This document shows, piece after piece, positions 23,619 through 37,229 of a DNA stretch of 64,000 nucleotides. The first letter of the stretch is position 1, and each line of letters begins with the position of its first letter. A program made the position numbers and the translations under genes. The notes under the pieces are model-generated. The model saw only the letters and a program-made list of their open reading frames with translations, had not been told where the DNA came from and made no database searches. The DNA comes from Zingiber officinale (taxonomy: Eukaryota; Streptophyta; Magnoliopsida; Zingiberales; Zingiberaceae), in contig NC_055991.1 of NCBI RefSeq assembly GCF_018446385.1, positions 120,075,794-120,139,793 on the forward strand. The letters run 5' to 3'.

Positions 23619-25176
23619 TGTTAGGATGTATACTAAAAGCCTAGCTTTTGGTATAAACATTTATCTAGAAATAAGAATCACATTGGTCAAATGTCTATAT
23701 TTATGATAAATGTAGTTGCTCAATTAATTTATATTGTAGATAACATGGTGTGTGGTGTCACACACAGAAGATCATGTTATCGGTTTCTTATAAATTATAA
23801 ACAGTAGCTCACGACCAAGATGGAAAGGAACAAACCATTGGAAGGTCGTAGTGTAATTAGGTATTAGTTTATCTTAACTATATAATTACACTAGTACACT
23901 TAGAGTGTATTGAGTAGGACCATTTGAGGTCGTTCTTTTTATACTGACTTTATGAAGGAACAAATACCTCAGTTATTATGGAAGTGTGTGCTCTTAATCC
24001 TAATATAATAACAAGCACATATATTTGATATTTATTTCTTTAATTTATCAATGGGTGAGATTTAGTTCGATGAATCAATAAGCCCGATAAATTGGGAAAT
24101 AATATCACTTATAGTGTGTGTTGTTGATTATAGAAGGAAACTGTGTCCTAGTGATCTAAGTTGAGAATGTCCCCAAGAGGAGCTCATAAGGATTGTCATG
24201 TTAAACCCTGCAGGTGGACTTAGTCCGACATGACGATGAAGTTGAGTGGTACTACTCTTGGAGCTATATATTAATTAAGTGAGTTGTCAGTAACTTACTT
24301 AATTAGTGGACATTTGTTATCTTAAACACAGGGAGACTAACACACTCATAATAAGAAGGAGCCCAAAATGTAATTTGGGATTGGTGCGGTAGTTCAATAA
24401 TAGTTCTCTAGTGGAATGAATTATTATTGATAAAATTAAGTTGTGTGTTCGGGGTGAACACGGGATGCTTAATTCTATCGGGAGACCAAAACCAATTCCT
24501 CCTCTCGGTCCCTATCGTAGCCTCTTAATTATAGAGTACTATACCCACCTATACCCACCTTCTTACCCATCCCATAGGGGTCGGCCAAGCTAGCTTGGAG
24601 ACCAAGCTAGGGCCGGCCAAAGTATGGTTTATGGGTGCTTCAAGGTGGCCGGCCCTAGCTTGGGTTCAAGTTTGGTGTGGCCGGCCCAAATTAAAATAAA
24701 AGGATTTTTATTTTTAAAATTTTTCTTATGTGGATAACATGTTTTAAAAGAGAGTTTAAAAATTTAAATCTTTCCTTTTATAAGATTCTACAAAAGATTA
24801 AGAGAAGAGCTAAATCTCTTTCCTTATTTGTAGATTAAAAGGTTGATTTTAATTTTGATAAAAACTTTCCTTTTTAACCATGTTCATGATTTAAAAGAAA
24901 GTTTAAAAAATTAATAATTCTCTTTTATTAGTTTCTACAAAAATTAAGAAAAGATTTGATATCTTTCCTTATTTGTAGATTAAAAGAGATTTTAATTTTT
25001 AGAGATAATTTTCTTTTTATCCACATGTTTAAAAGAAAGATTTTAATTTATTAAATTTCCTTTTTATAAACCAATCATGAAGGGATTAAATTATTGGAGA
25101 AATTTTTATAAATTTCCGGAAACAAATTAGGAAGGTTTTAATTCTTGATTGAATTAAATTTCCTTTGATTGGAGAT
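23619..25176 (+). mobile_element. Family B LTR, 5' part (B1)
   Basis: It starts TGTTAGGATGTATAC and follows the family B LTR in + orientation: AAAAGCCTAGC, GTGTGGTGTCACACAC, the segment ending CCCGATAAATTGGG, and the GGCCGGCC block at about 24,590-24,690, then the AT-rich domain. It stops after 1.56 kb where element C is inserted. The other part of this LTR is missing on the far side of C. Confidence 0.8.
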
Positions 25177-26383
25177 TGTTGGTGCGGGAAGCATCCGACG
25201 ATCGAACTCGTGTTTTGATAATGGCAAAGAATTCAAAGTTAAGATGTTTTGTAGTCTAACAAGTCTACTTGAGGATTTCAGGAAAGTCCTAGCTGCGGTT
25301 AGGCAAAGGGAAAACCCTAGGGGGCAGTAACCCTAGGTCATAGGGGGTGGTAACCCTATGCGGAAAGTCTTGGCAGGTCGATGGCTTCAGGCAAAAGTCC
25401 TAGGGGGTGGTAACCCTAGGTGAAAAGTCCTGGTGTCGTGAACCAGGTGAAAGACTAGACTAGCCGGGGAAGCGGATGTCCAGCAGAAAGTCCGGAAGCA
25501 TCGAGTGCTGAGCAAAAGTCCAGTCGATCTGGAGGATCGACTGGCAACAGGTAAATCTCCTGAGTGGAGTAGGTGAGGACGCGTTCCCCGTAGAGGGAAC
25601 AGTAAGCGTCGGGTCGACCTAGGATTTCCGGATGGAAATCCGAAGTCAGACTCGGATAGTCCGGAGACTGTCTATATTTCATTTATCATGTTTATTGTGC
25701 TAACTTTGTGCTGCAGGATAGTGTTTGGGACTAACGTATCTTGCAGGTGCAAAAGAGCAACCTAAAGCCTCGAATGAACAGTGTCCGAGGCGCCTCCATG
25801 GAGCTTGGAGGCGCCTCGGGTGCAAAAGCTGAGCTGGCTTCGAAGCACCACTGGAGGCGCCTTGGAAGGCGCCTTGAGAGGGATATAAGGCGCCTTGAAT
25901 GGATGAAATTCGACCAGGTCAGTTTTGATCTACGCGGAAGACCAGGCAGCATGGAGGCGCCTTGAACACCCTTTATAAGGGGGTTTCGACCAGCACTTCA
26001 GAACAACGCATTCCAAGTCTTCTCTCTTCAACGTGCTGCTCCGAAAGACGCCCGGAAGTGCTGCCACAAGTCTCCAACGACCCGAAGCTTCAAAATTCTA
26101 CTGTTGTCGTCGGTATAACTAGTTTTTCCATTTACTTGTACTTCATCTTGTAATCATTTTATCGAGCTTATAGTTGTTGCCCACCGGAAGCGATCAAGGA
26201 TCGCGGGCCTTCGAGTAGGAGTCGATCAAGGCTCCGAATGAAGTAAAAATCCTCCTGTCTCTGTGTGCTTGTTTTGTTTTATTCCGCTGCTTAATTACTC
26301 CGATAATTCTTACGATTCCGATAATCGAACAAAATAGCCACGAGCGTTATTCACCCCCCCCTCTAGCGCGTCTCGATCCAACA
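25177..26383 (+). repeat. 5' LTR of element C
   Basis: This LTR is 1207 bp, TG...CA. It starts TGTTGGTGCGGG and ends GATCCAACA. The first part carries six AAAGTC(C/T) repeats (25,281-25,525). The next part holds six GGCGCC palindromes (25,787-25,965), then a TATA box CTTTATAAGG at 25,971. U5 ends with TTCACCCCCCCCTCTAGCG. Confidence 0.9.
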
Positions 26384-26400
26384 ATTGGTATCAGAGCGGG
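26384..26400 (+). promoter_or_regulatory. Primer-binding site of element C (tRNA-Met type)
   Basis: TGGTATCAGAGCGGG directly follows the LTR end. This is the plant copia PBS complementary to the 3' end of initiator tRNA-Met. Confidence 0.9.
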
Positions 26401-26639
26401 GTCGTTTTGAATCAGTGTAACCACTATTCAAAACAATTTTCACGTGGTATTTTCATTTTTTTTGGTCGATTAGAATCTAGCCTCATAGCTATATTCTAAT
26501 TTCTTTTCACGAATCGATTTTCTGCTCAAAGTTGGTCAATACCACTTGAGCCTGTTATTTTTTCTTCCTTCCTCTCGCATTACTAATCCAAGACTTAGTC
26601 TTGGAATAGATCTTGTTGTTTCTGTTTTTGTAGATCTAA

Positions 26640-28200
26640 ATGGCCCAACAAGAAGGATATAGCACCGTTCGTCCCCCACTATTTTCCGGAGAAGACTTCG
26701 GATATTGGAAGGGGCGAATGGAGATATATATGAAGATCCAGTTCGACACCTGGATGATCGTCAAAACAGGACTGCAACTACCAACTGGTACAGACAGTAA
26801 GCCTACATCCTGTGAGAACTGGGAGCCCGCATTTATCAAAAAAGTGGAAGCCGACGCCAAAGCCACCTGCACCATCCAGTGCGGTCTGACCAAAGAAGAG
26901 CTCAACAGAGTCGGTCCATTTTCCTCCGTAAAGGAACTATGGGAGAAACTGATCGAACTTCACGAGGGCACCTCGGAAACAAAGGTAAGTAAGCGTGATT
27001 TGTTACTTAATAAACTATACAATTTGAAAATGCAGGAAGGCGAGACGGCAAGTTCTTTACATGCTCAAATTCAAGATATCCTGAATTCCCTTCATGGAAT
27101 CGGGCAGAAGGTAGAAAACAGAGATATAATAAGGTATGCACTTAACTCATTTTCTAGAAGTACATTGTGGGCATCAATGGTAGATGCCTACAAAGTCTCT
27201 AAGGATTTGTCGTCCTTAAAATTAGACGAGTTATTTAGTGAATTTGAACTCCATGAACAAACTAATGCACAACCATCCGAGAAAGGTATTGCTTTGATTG
27301 CAGGAACAAGTCGAACACGGGAATCAAGATGACGGCGAAAAATTGAATCGGAATCAGAAGACGAACCCGATTTAGAAGATTCAGAAGATGAACTAACCAG
27401 CGAACTTGTGAATCTTGTAAAGAAGCTCTACAAGAAGAAGAAGGGCTTTAACAAGAAAGATCTGAAGAACGCAGTTCAAACTAAGGAAGCCCAACAGAAC
27501 TCAAAAGTAAAATTCGAAGTCACTTGCTATGAGTGCAACCAGAAGGGGCATATAAAAGCCAACTGCCCCAACCAAAAGGAAGCCAAGAAGCAAAGAAGAA
27601 AGAAGGCCCTAAAGGCAACCTGGGACGAATCTTCTTCGGAGGACGAAGACGACGAACTCGACCAAACGAGTTTACTCGCATTGATGGCCCGAGACCAGAT
27701 CATCGAATCCGAGAGCGAATCAGAAGCCGACTCCGAGCAAAGCCACGGATCCGCATCCGTTTCCGAAGGGCCAGACTCCGCTGTAAGTATTCCTAGGCTT
27801 AATAATTTAGTCAATTATTTACTTCGCAAATTAGTCAAATCAAATCTGAAAATAAAGTCACTTCTAAAAGAAGTAGCTATTTTTAAAGGAGCAACTAATT
27901 CAAAATACTTACCTGATCAAGTTCAAACTGAAGATTCAACTCAAGTTCAACAACTTGAGGAAGAAAATTCAAGTTTAAAAAATCAGGTAAAAGACTTAAA
28001 AAATACCTTAGAACGGTTTTCTTTGGGCTCCAAGAATCTGGACCTAATTCTTGGGACACAAAGAGCCGTCTACAATAGAACTGGGCTAGGATATAAAAGT
28101 AAAAAAGAAATATAAATCTTATTTATCCCTAATAAACAAACAAAGTAGTAAATCAGTCCAAGCATGGGTCCCCAAGTCTAAATTGGTCAATCAAGTTGGA
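26640..28200 (+). pseudogene. Element C gag (one nonsense codon, one frameshift)
   Basis: The capsid-like protein of element C begins MAQQEGYSTVRPPLFSGED with the UBN2-type copia gag fold (RMEIYMKIQFDTW, ELWEKLIELHEG). A TGA at 27,330-27,332 interrupts it in the context ESR*RRKIESES. The same frame then continues to 28,115, so a CGA-to-TGA change is likely. The second half has a CCHC zinc knuckle CYECNQKGHIKANC near 27,530-27,570, the copia motif KALKATWDESSS and an acidic, coiled-coil-prone tail. Near 28,100 a one-base slip takes the tail into another frame, where WVPKSKLVNQVGL is readable at about 28,160-28,200. Confidence 0.88.
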
Positions 28201-28435
28201 CTTAAAATTCTAAATTCAAAATTCGAAATTAAATTAAAAATTCAAAATTAAATTTTAAATTCTAAATTCAAAATTCGAAATTAAATTAAAAATTCAAAAT
28301 TAAATTATAAATTCAAAATTCAAAATTCGAAATTAAATTAAAATTTCAAAAATAAATTATAAATTCTAAATTCAAGATTCAAAATTAAATTGAAAATTCA
28401 AAATTAAATTATAAATTCAAAATTAAAAAATAGAT
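28196..28435. repeat. AT-rich tandem words between gag and pol
   Basis: Irregular repeats of AAATTCAAAATTAAATT and AAATTCTAAATTC fill the spacer. A shorter run of AAATTTCAAAA words recurs at 28,990-29,080. Confidence 0.85.
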
Positions 28436-29210
28436 GGAGGATCCAAACTAGCTGGCACCTCCAACTGTACTACCCGACAGGGTAACTGAACCTAATCTAC
28501 CCGAAATGGGTAAAACAAGAGTAGATTACTCGGCAGAGTAATTAAGGTTAGATTAAAACGGGATAAGTTTAACTTGAACCACAGTACTGGTGAAGTTTTT
28601 GGATGATAGTACGTTAGGGAAGCTTGGGCATCGCATGTCTAGGAAGATATGGCTTCGACCTGGTGCATTTGGCCAAGTGGAACTGATCGAAGCTACCCTT
28701 AAATGAATCCTAACTAGTTAGACCAGGGATTAGTATTAAGTTCAATGGGTAGGACTATTTGGAAAACCTCGAAGGCATGGTTAATTTAATGAGTTCCTTG
28801 TGACTCACCATAGCCCAGAAGTTTATCCAAAGAATGCCTACTTGTTGAACCCAAAGCTAAACCTGAATCCAACACAAAGTTAAATCTTACCCTAAAAATC
28901 AACCATAATTCATCTCACAAAAATTACAGGATTCCCTGATTGAAAATTTAGATCGGGTGAGATGACTAAGAAAGTAAAAATTATTTTTAAAAAAAACTTA
29001 AATTTCAAAAATATTTTAAAAACTTAAATTTCAAAAATTATTTTAAAAAACTTAAATTTCAAAATTATTTTAAAAACTTTATCCTGATCAAAATTATATC
29101 ATAGGCTTAAGTACTTGCTGAATTACCTAGAAAATCTTAGGAGTCTACTTCAATCAAGCTATCTTTAAATCCATTAAGAACCGATTCAAACTACTTCATG
29201 TGTAGGAATT

Positions 29211-32200
29211 GGAACAATGGATGTTGGATAGTGGATGCTCTAGACATATGACTGGAGATAGGTTGAAGTTTACTAAACTCAAGTACAAGAAGTTAGGATC
29301 AGTTGCATTCGGCAACGACGGTAAACTTAAAGTAATCGGAAAAGGTAATATTGAACTTAGTTCCGATTTCATTATTCGAAATGTCTTATTGGTTGAAAAT
29401 TTTAATTTTAATTTACTAAGTATAAGTCAATTATGTGACAGCGGATATCTAGTCAATTTTGACAAATCTGGATGTTTAGTTAAAAACATCGAAAATCCTG
29501 AAATTAGACTTAAGGGACTTAGGAAGAATAACATCTACACAATTGACTTATCATTATCCTCAATAAAATGTCTATTGATACAACAAGAGGAAACTCACCT
29601 GTGGCACAGAAGGCTGGGTCACACTCACACTAGACTCATTTCAAAAATGAGTCACAATGGTCTAGTTAGAGGTTTGCCCAAATTAAAATTCATTGAAAAC
29701 TCAATCTGTGATGCGTGTCAAAAAGGAAAACAAACCAAGTCAATCCACAAATCAACCAATCTGGAAAGAACCAACACCATACTCGAACTTCTTCATATTG
29801 ACCTATTTGACTCACATGGAGCCAAGTCACTAAGCAAGAACCAATATTGCCTAGTAATAATTGATGACTACTCCAGGTATGCATGGGTAAAATTCCTAAA
29901 AACAAAAGATGAAACCTATGAAATATTTAGTAACTTTTACAAATTAACGGAAAATGAAAAAGATACTAAAATTAAAAGAATAAGAAGTGATCACGTGGGA
30001 AAATTTGAAAATCATAGGTTTACCGAATTTTGTAAAATAAATGGATACCAACATGAATTTTCATGTCCTAGAACCCCCCAACAAAATGGACTAGTAGAAC
30101 GTAAAAATAGAACACTACAAGAAGCCGCTAGGACAATGTTAAACGAATATAAGTTAAGTCACCAATTTTGGGCTGAAGCAATAAATACGGCAAATTATAT
30201 TCAAAACAGAATCTTAATAAACAAATATCACAACAAAACACCGTATGAACTCTACTATCATAAAATTCTCAACCTAAACTATTTAAAAGTATTTGGTTGT
30301 AAAGTTCACATTTTAAATACTAAAGATTACTTAGGAAAATTTACACCCAAATCTAACCAAGGGATATTTTTAGGATACTCCTCAACCAGTAGAGCCTTTA
30401 GAGTATATAATCAAAACACCTTGAAAGTTGAAGAAACAACTAATGTAATATTTGATGAAGAAAACAATTTACCTAATATAACTGACAATGTTGACATCCA
30501 TCCAAGAGCTATAGAAGATGATGAAATCCAACCTAATCCTAATGAGGCAGAAGAACCAGTACCTGAACCACAACCAAGACCAACTAGAGTAAGTACTTCT
30601 CACCCACCTGACCAAATTCTGGGTGACCCAAACCTTGGAGTCAGAACTAGATCATCCCATAGAAACCTTAGTCAGATTGCCCTCATTTCCAAAATTGAAC
30701 CCAAAACAATAGATGAAGCTCTTCCTGACCCAGACTGGATCATTGCAATGCAAGAAGAATTAGCACAATTTGAGAGAAACCAAGTCTGGGACCTTGTACC
30801 TAAACCCATCGATAAATCAATAATAGACACCAAATGGGTTTTTAGGAACAAGTTGGATGATCACGGTGAAATAATAAGAAACAAAGCTAGGCTAGTAGCC
30901 AAAGGGTTTAGTCAAGTCGAAGGCTTAGACTATGATGAAACCTATGCTCCGGTAGCTAGACTCGAGTCCATTAGAATGTTATTAGCCTATGCAGCAAATA
31001 AAGGGTTCAAGTTATACCAAATGGACGTTAAGTCAGCCTTCTTAAATGGTTTTATCAAGGAAGAGGTCTACGTAGGCCAACCCCCAGGGTTTGAAGACAT
31101 AGACTATCCTAACCATGTATTTAAATTAAAAAAGGCATTATATGGACTAAAACAAGCCCCTAGAGCATGGTATGAAAGATTATCTAATTACTTAATATCG
31201 AAAGACTTTAATCAAGGTCAAATCGATCCGACCTTGCTCGTAAAAACTATAGAAAAAGAAATCTTTATAGCCCAAATCTATGTTGATGACATAATCTTTG
31301 GTTCAACTAATTCAAAATTTTTGAAAGAATTTGTTAAATTAATGGAAAGTGAATTTGAAATGAGCATGGTTGGAGAACTCAACTTTTTTTTAGGCTTACA
31401 AATAAAACAAACCAAAGATGGAATCTACATTTATCAAACCAAATATGCTAAAGAATTGATCAAAAAATTCAACATGGAAAATTCAAAAATTATAAACACT
31501 CCAATGGCAACCAACGTAAACATTGACTCTGACCCTGAAGGAAAACCTGTAAACCCAAAATACTATAGGAGTGCCATAGGTAGTTACTTTATCTAACTGC
31601 AAGTCGACCTGACATACTGTTTGCAGTAGGTATGTGTGCTAGATACCAATCCTGTGCAAAAGAGTCACACCTAACATATGTTAAAAGAATACTTGGTATA
31701 TTAAAGGAACTCTAAATGTAGGACTTTGGTATCCAAGAACTTGCACCTTTGATCTTTATGGCTATTCTGATTCAGACTATGTTGGGTGCAAGTTAGATAG
31801 GAAAAGCACAAGTGGTAGCTGCCAAATTCTAGGTCAGTCCCTAGTAAGTTGGTCAAGCAGAAAGCAACATTGTGTTGCTCTATCCACTACAGAAGCTGAA
31901 TACATAGCTCTAAGAGAATGTGCATCTCAATTGTTATGGATGATGCATACACTAAAAGACTATCAACTAGACTATAAAAATACTAAAATCTTTATTGATA
32001 ATATCAGCTCGATTAATCTGACCAAAAACCCTATTCACCATTCTAGGACCAAACACATAGAGGTAAAACACCACTTTGTAAGGGATCATGTAGCTAAAGG
32101 TGAAATTACACTCAACCATGTTGAGTCCAAATCAAACCTAGCTGACATCTTTACAAAACCCTTACCTGAACTTGAGTTCAGTGGACTCAGAAGGCAAATA

Positions 32201-32221
32201 GGAATGTGTTGGGTAGAGTAG
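29211..32221 (+). pseudogene. Element C pol (protease-integrase-RT-RNase H), two frameshifts
   Basis: The open part 29,211-31,596 starts just inside the protease with [14 protein letters not shown] (active Asp at residue 7). The integrase zinc motif follows (HRRLGH at about 133-138, CDAC at 168-171). The core domain has Asp198 in LLHIDLF, a second Asp in [10 protein letters not shown] (normally HGGEFEN, so two unusual residues) and Glu in [11 protein letters not shown] has [22 protein letters not shown] and the catalytic IYVDDIIFG. Near 31,583 a one-base loss after SAIGS shifts the frame into [15 protein letters not shown]. Near 31,707 a second one-base loss (expected KGTLNVG) shifts it again. 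RNase H is readable to the stop at 32,219-32,221 (GYSDSDYVGC, STTEAEYIAL, ADIFTKPLPE). Upstream, TAG at 29,203 separates it from gag. Confidence 0.92.
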
Positions 32222-33115
32222 ATATATTACCATTATTTCTTTTATTGTTTTTCAAATTCTAGGAAAACCAGTTTTCAAAACTCCAATTTTTGTTAGATTG
32301 TTCAAAATTTTGGAATTAGCCTAGACTTTCCCCTAGAAATCATGTTCCCCTAGAATTAAGCCAGAGCATCTCACAAACATCTAGGTTTACTTTGATTGTG
32401 ATTGAAAAACATAGAACGGCGTGAGATGCATAGGGTATAGCCTGGACTCAAGAATGCTTATATCTGTGCATCAATATGAGTCTAGGCGTTAAATATGCAA
32501 TAAACATTAATCAAGTTAAGTTCTCCAGCTCTAGTCAAGTCTATCTGGACCAAAATAACTTAACTTGACTAACCTAGTAAAAGTTATTGTCCTGTAGACA
32601 ATCAGCAAGTAACTAAAGGTTAGACAGTTGGCAAAAGATACTCAATTTTTTAGTTAAGAATGTTTTGTTCTCTATGGCTCTGATACCTAATATATCAATC
32701 TAGTGAACATGACTTGTGCTTGGACTTAAGGACCAACTGAACTTAAATGAATAATCTTGTCCTAAAAACTTAAAATATTATTCCAATTGACCTTAACTTT
32801 CAAACCCTGTTGAACATTGCTAACCTTAATAAAATCGTGTACAACTCATTCAAACACCTATTATTGCTCATTTTTTAGTTATGGCAAAGGGGGAGAGTAG
32901 CAAAAATGTAAACATAAACATAAAATTCAAGTTAAAAATTAAGGGGGAGCAAAAGTTAAGGGGGAGCCAAAGTAAAGGGGGAGCATATAGGGCAAATTTG
33001 CTTTAGTTACCTTGTTCATCTATACTTAGCAGATTTGCCTGTGTTAAAAATGTCTATCTATTCGTTTGTTTACTTAACTTTGAATTTGAGTTGCCATAAT
33101 CAAACAGGGGGAGAT

Positions 33116-33714
33116 TGTTGGTGCGGGAAGCATCTGACGATCGAACTCGTGTTTTGATAATGGCGAAGAATTCAAAGTTAAGATGTTTTGTAGTCTAACA
33201 AGTCTACTTGAGGATTTCAAGAAAGTCCTAGCTGCGGTTAGGCAAAGGGAAAACCCTAGGGGGCGGTAACCCTAGGTCATAGGGGGTGGTAACCCTATGC
33301 GGAAAGTCTTGGCAGGTCGATGGCTTCAGGAAAAAGTCCTAGGGGGTGGTAACCCTAGGTGAAAAGTCCTGGTGTCGCGAACCAGGTGAAAGACTGGACT
33401 AGCCGGGGAAGCGGATGTCCAGCAGAAAGTCCGAAAGCATCGAGTGCTGAGCAAAAGTCCAGTCGATCTGGAGGATCGACTGGCAACAGGTAAATCTCCT
33501 GAGTGGAGTAGGTGAGGACGCGTTCCCCGTAGAGGGAACAGTAGGCGTCGGGTCGACCTAGGGTTTCCGGATGGAAATCCGAAGTCAGACTCGGATAGTC
33601 CGGAGACTGTCTATATTTCATTTATCATGTTTATTGTGCTAACTTTGTGCTGCAGGATAGTGTTTGGGACTAACGTATCTTGTAGGTGCAAAAGAGCAAC
33701 CTAAAGCCTCGGAT
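33116..33714 (+). repeat. 3' LTR of element C, first half only
   Basis: It follows the purine tract and matches the 5' LTR from TGTTGGTGCGGG to AAAGCCTCGGAT, about 599 of 1207 bp, then breaks. The lost half contains all the GGCGCC palindromes, the TATA box and U5. Confidence 0.9.
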
Positions 33715-34437
33715 CACTGGGTCGACACAATAATCTTCCAGACACTATATCTTTGACTCCTGACTAAGAATTAAGCTCTGTCAGTTGCCACGTGTCTAGA
33801 ATTCAAAGATTTATGTATGTCTCTACAACACAGAGTTAAAGAAATATATGCATGAATAGTTTATATATATTTATGAGTTAGTCCTGTCTTACCAAGACCA
33901 GGATCTAATCTTAGTCTCAACCTAGATTTTCAAAATGGATCTAAGTTGGACCAGTATATATAGTCCCACTGGGACTCATCCTTATTGGATCTTTCTCCTT
34001 CAGTGACTTACCTTTACTTACCATTTACAGTCACTTGACTTACCTCTTGACTCATCAGGTCTTCCTACTATTTGTTAGGTCCGTAGACTCAACTGGACTT
34101 CAGCCAGTTATCAGGTCCTGCAAACTCAAATGAATTTCCAACTAGATATTAGGTCACACCTTGATCTATCTGGACTTCGTGCTAATTATAAGGTCCTTAA
34201 ACTTAACTGGGTTTCAGCCTATTATCAGGTCCTCTAGATTCGTCAATTCTTCCATGCTTAGTAAAAGTATCAGATCACACAGAATCTAACTTTAACAATT
34301 TGTCATTCATCAAAATCAAAGTTCAATTATTAGTGTCAACTGCACTAATAGATATAACTTGGAATCGGAATACTTTGAAGTGTATGGTTTTCCATATTTT
34401 GAGTCTCTCTTATGGTTGCGTGGGACGTGGCGACCAG
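33715..34437 (-). mobile_element. LTR and internal fragment G (minus orientation)
   Basis: On the minus strand an LTR appears to start at 34,291 with TGTTAAAGTTAGATTC. It runs through repeats of a unit like GGACCTGATAA followed by GAAGTCCAGTTGAGT, about 60-80 bp apart, to the junction with C. The 146 bp to the right (34,292-34,437) would be its adjacent internal sequence. No coding sequence is present. Confidence 0.5.
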
Positions 34438-37229
34438 TGTAAGTACCCAGTGATAGTTTTGATGTGATCAACCAAGTCAGGTTAGGTCCTGTTATGATTT
34501 GATCCTTGTGTCTAAGTGTGCAAGAACTTAGGAGTACAAGAAGTCGAGCGAAAAATGCAGATAGAGAGAAGGATGCCACGAGAAGGATTTGACGAGTTCG
34601 GTGCGTCCGAGAGATGAGATGCTGCGGAAGAGTACCCTGGCGAAAGAGAAGGAAGCGTGCGGAGTTTCTTAGGGACGAGAAGGCAGAGCGAAAGATTGCT
34701 TGAGAAGGTCAGAAGATGAGTTCGGGTGACCCAATTCTGGATGGATGAAATCACCTAAGCAAACGGTGCCGGAGCAGAAGGTCGGACAAACAGTCAACTC
34801 TGAGTTGACTCTTGTCCAGACACCCAGAGTTGCTCCGGGTGCTCGAACCACCTTGGTGCAGAAAGGGTGCCTCCTCGACACATCGATGCTGCGGATCAAC
34901 GTCGGCAATGATTCTGGCACCCAGAGCTGGTTCGGGTGCCCAGAGAAGAATAAAACATTATCCTTTGACCATTGTGTAGCCATTTGTGAGAAGATGAGAT
35001 TTGCCATGCTGGGGCACCCGGAGAGGGTCTAAGCGCCCAGACCGTGCCACGTCAGTGTTGGGTGCTACTCAGAATTCTATTCTATTTCCCCTGTATAAAA
35101 AATGTATACAAGTACAGAACTTTTCCTAACAACCCATGTGTTTTTCATAAGTTAAACTTGGATTGCAAACGAAGCTTAACATTATTAATCCAAATTCAAC
35201 TCATGTGATCTTCAGAAGTTAAACTTGAATTGCAAACGAAACTTAGCATTATTAATCCAAGTTCAACCCATGTGTTCATCAGAAGTTAAACCATATTACA
35301 AAAGTTGATTAAATATTTATTTCTAGGATTGACTTCCAGGTCGTTGGCAAGGCACTCGGCCTTCTTGGTTATGGGAACATCCACCACTTCCTAGACAAAA
35401 CCTTTCAAAGAAATTGAATATTTAAACTCCTCACAGTAAACTCTAGGTTTAACTAAAGAGACCTCAATCGAAGCACAAAATCAAAACACAAAATCGCTAG
35501 CCTCTTGTGTTGGTATTTCAGGATCCATACAAAGAAAAACTAAACTAGTTGCGCTGCTGAATAATTAACTAGTTATACCTTTCTTTGTAGCTTAAAGATC
35601 TCTTGATCTTCTACTGTATTCCTCTCCTCCCCTTGGACGTCGTGTGGGTGACGATCTACTAAGACGAAGACACCCAACCCTCTCCTTCTTTTCCAAGCTT
35701 TCGGCCACCAAAGAATACAAAGTAAAGAGGCCTCCTTCTTCTTCTTTTTCTCCTCCAAGCAACAGGCCACCAAGGTAGAGTCTTCTCCAAAGGGGTGCCG
35801 GCCCTAATGAAGAAGAAAGGATGGATGTCGTCGGCCTTTAGGGAAAGAAGACAATAGAAGAAGGGCCAGCCACACAAAAGAATAAAAGAGGAGCCTTAGG
35901 TTGTGTTAATTTTTGGGCACCTCCCTCCTCCTCTTTTATAATCATTGCTAGCGGCTAATAAGGAAAGTTTTTAATAAAATTTCCTTTTATTTGCTATTGT
36001 AGATGGTTAAAAAAAAGGAAAGATTTTAACAAAATTAAAATCTCTCTTTTAAATCATTGTAAATAGCTATAAAAGGAAAGATTATAACAAAATTTTGTTT
36101 TAAACAAAATCTTCCTTTTATTCCTATAATGGTTGGTTACAAAAAAAAGAAAAGATTTTAACAAAATTAAAATTTCTCTTTTAACCATTGTAGATAACTA
36201 CAAAAAAGAAAAGATTTTAATAAAATTAAAATCTCTCTTTTAATACATTGTAGAAAGCTATAAAAGGAAAGATTTTAACAAAATTTTATTTTCAACAAAA
36301 CTTCCTTTTGTCTTCTTGTATGGTTGGCCCACATCTTGGGCACCAAGAGGGCTTGGCTGACCCCTTGTTTGGGCACCAAGCAAGGATGTGGCCGACCCCT
36401 CATTTGGGTAAGAAGGGAAATCAAAACGGGTGAACGCGAGGCGTTATAGAGACTACAGCAGGGATTGAGAAGAGGAATTGATTTTGGCCTCCCGATGAGC
36501 TTGAGCTTCCTGTGTTCGACCCGAACACCCAACTTAAGTTCATCAATAATAACTCTTACCACTAAAGAGTTATTATTGAACTAGCGCATCAATCCTATAT
36601 TACATTATGGGCTCTTTCTTATCATGAGTGTATTAATCTCCCTGTGTTTAAGATATCGAATGTCCATTAATTAAATGAGTTACTGACAACTCACTTAATT
36701 AATATCTAGCTCCAAGAGTAGTACCACTCAACTTCATTGTCATGTTGGACTAAATCCACCTGCAGAGTTTACATGACAATCCTTATGAGCTCCTCAAAGG
36801 GACATCATCAACCTAGATAACTAGAACACAGTTTCCTTCTATAATCAACAACACACCATATAAATAATATTATTTCCCAACTTATCGGACTTATTGATTT
36901 AACGAATAAATCTCACCCATTGATAAATTAAAGATATAAATACTAAGTATATGTGCTGGTTATTATATCGGGATTAAGAGTACGCACATCCATAATAACA
37001 AAGGTTATGTTCTTTTATGCAGTCAGTATAAAAGGAACAACCTTAAATGGTCCTACTCAATACACACATAGTGTACTAGTATAATTTTATAGTCAAGATA
37101 AACTAGTACCAAATTACGCTACAATCATTCCAATGGTTTGCCCCAATCCATCTTGGCTGTGAGCTACTATTTATAATTTATAAGGAACTGATAACATGAT
37201 CTTTTGTGTGACACCACACATCATGTATT

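Larger units (their letters stand above)
25177..33714 (+). mobile_element. Ty1/copia element C (SIRE-like), 3' LTR truncated
   Basis: Order: 5' LTR (25,177-26,383), primer-binding site ATTGGTATCAGAGCGG matching initiator tRNA-Met, gag, a spacer, pol in the copia order PR-INT-RT-RNase H, a purine tract CAGGGGGAGAT ending at 33,115, and a partial 3' LTR. The gag ending WVPKSKLVNQVGL and the large size suggest the SIRE/Maximus lineage, which is inference. The 890 bp between pol and the 3' LTR have no envelope-like ORF. It is inserted in B1. The LTR copies differ at roughly a dozen positions over 598 bp, nearly all transitions, so the insertion is fairly recent. It is not intact: one gag stop, at least three frameshifts and a lost LTR half. 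Confidence 0.93.

Noticed and set aside
32222..33100. Possible envelope-like gene after pol of element C, as in some SIRE elements
   Set aside because: All frames are broken by stops and no membrane segments or coiled coil are visible.
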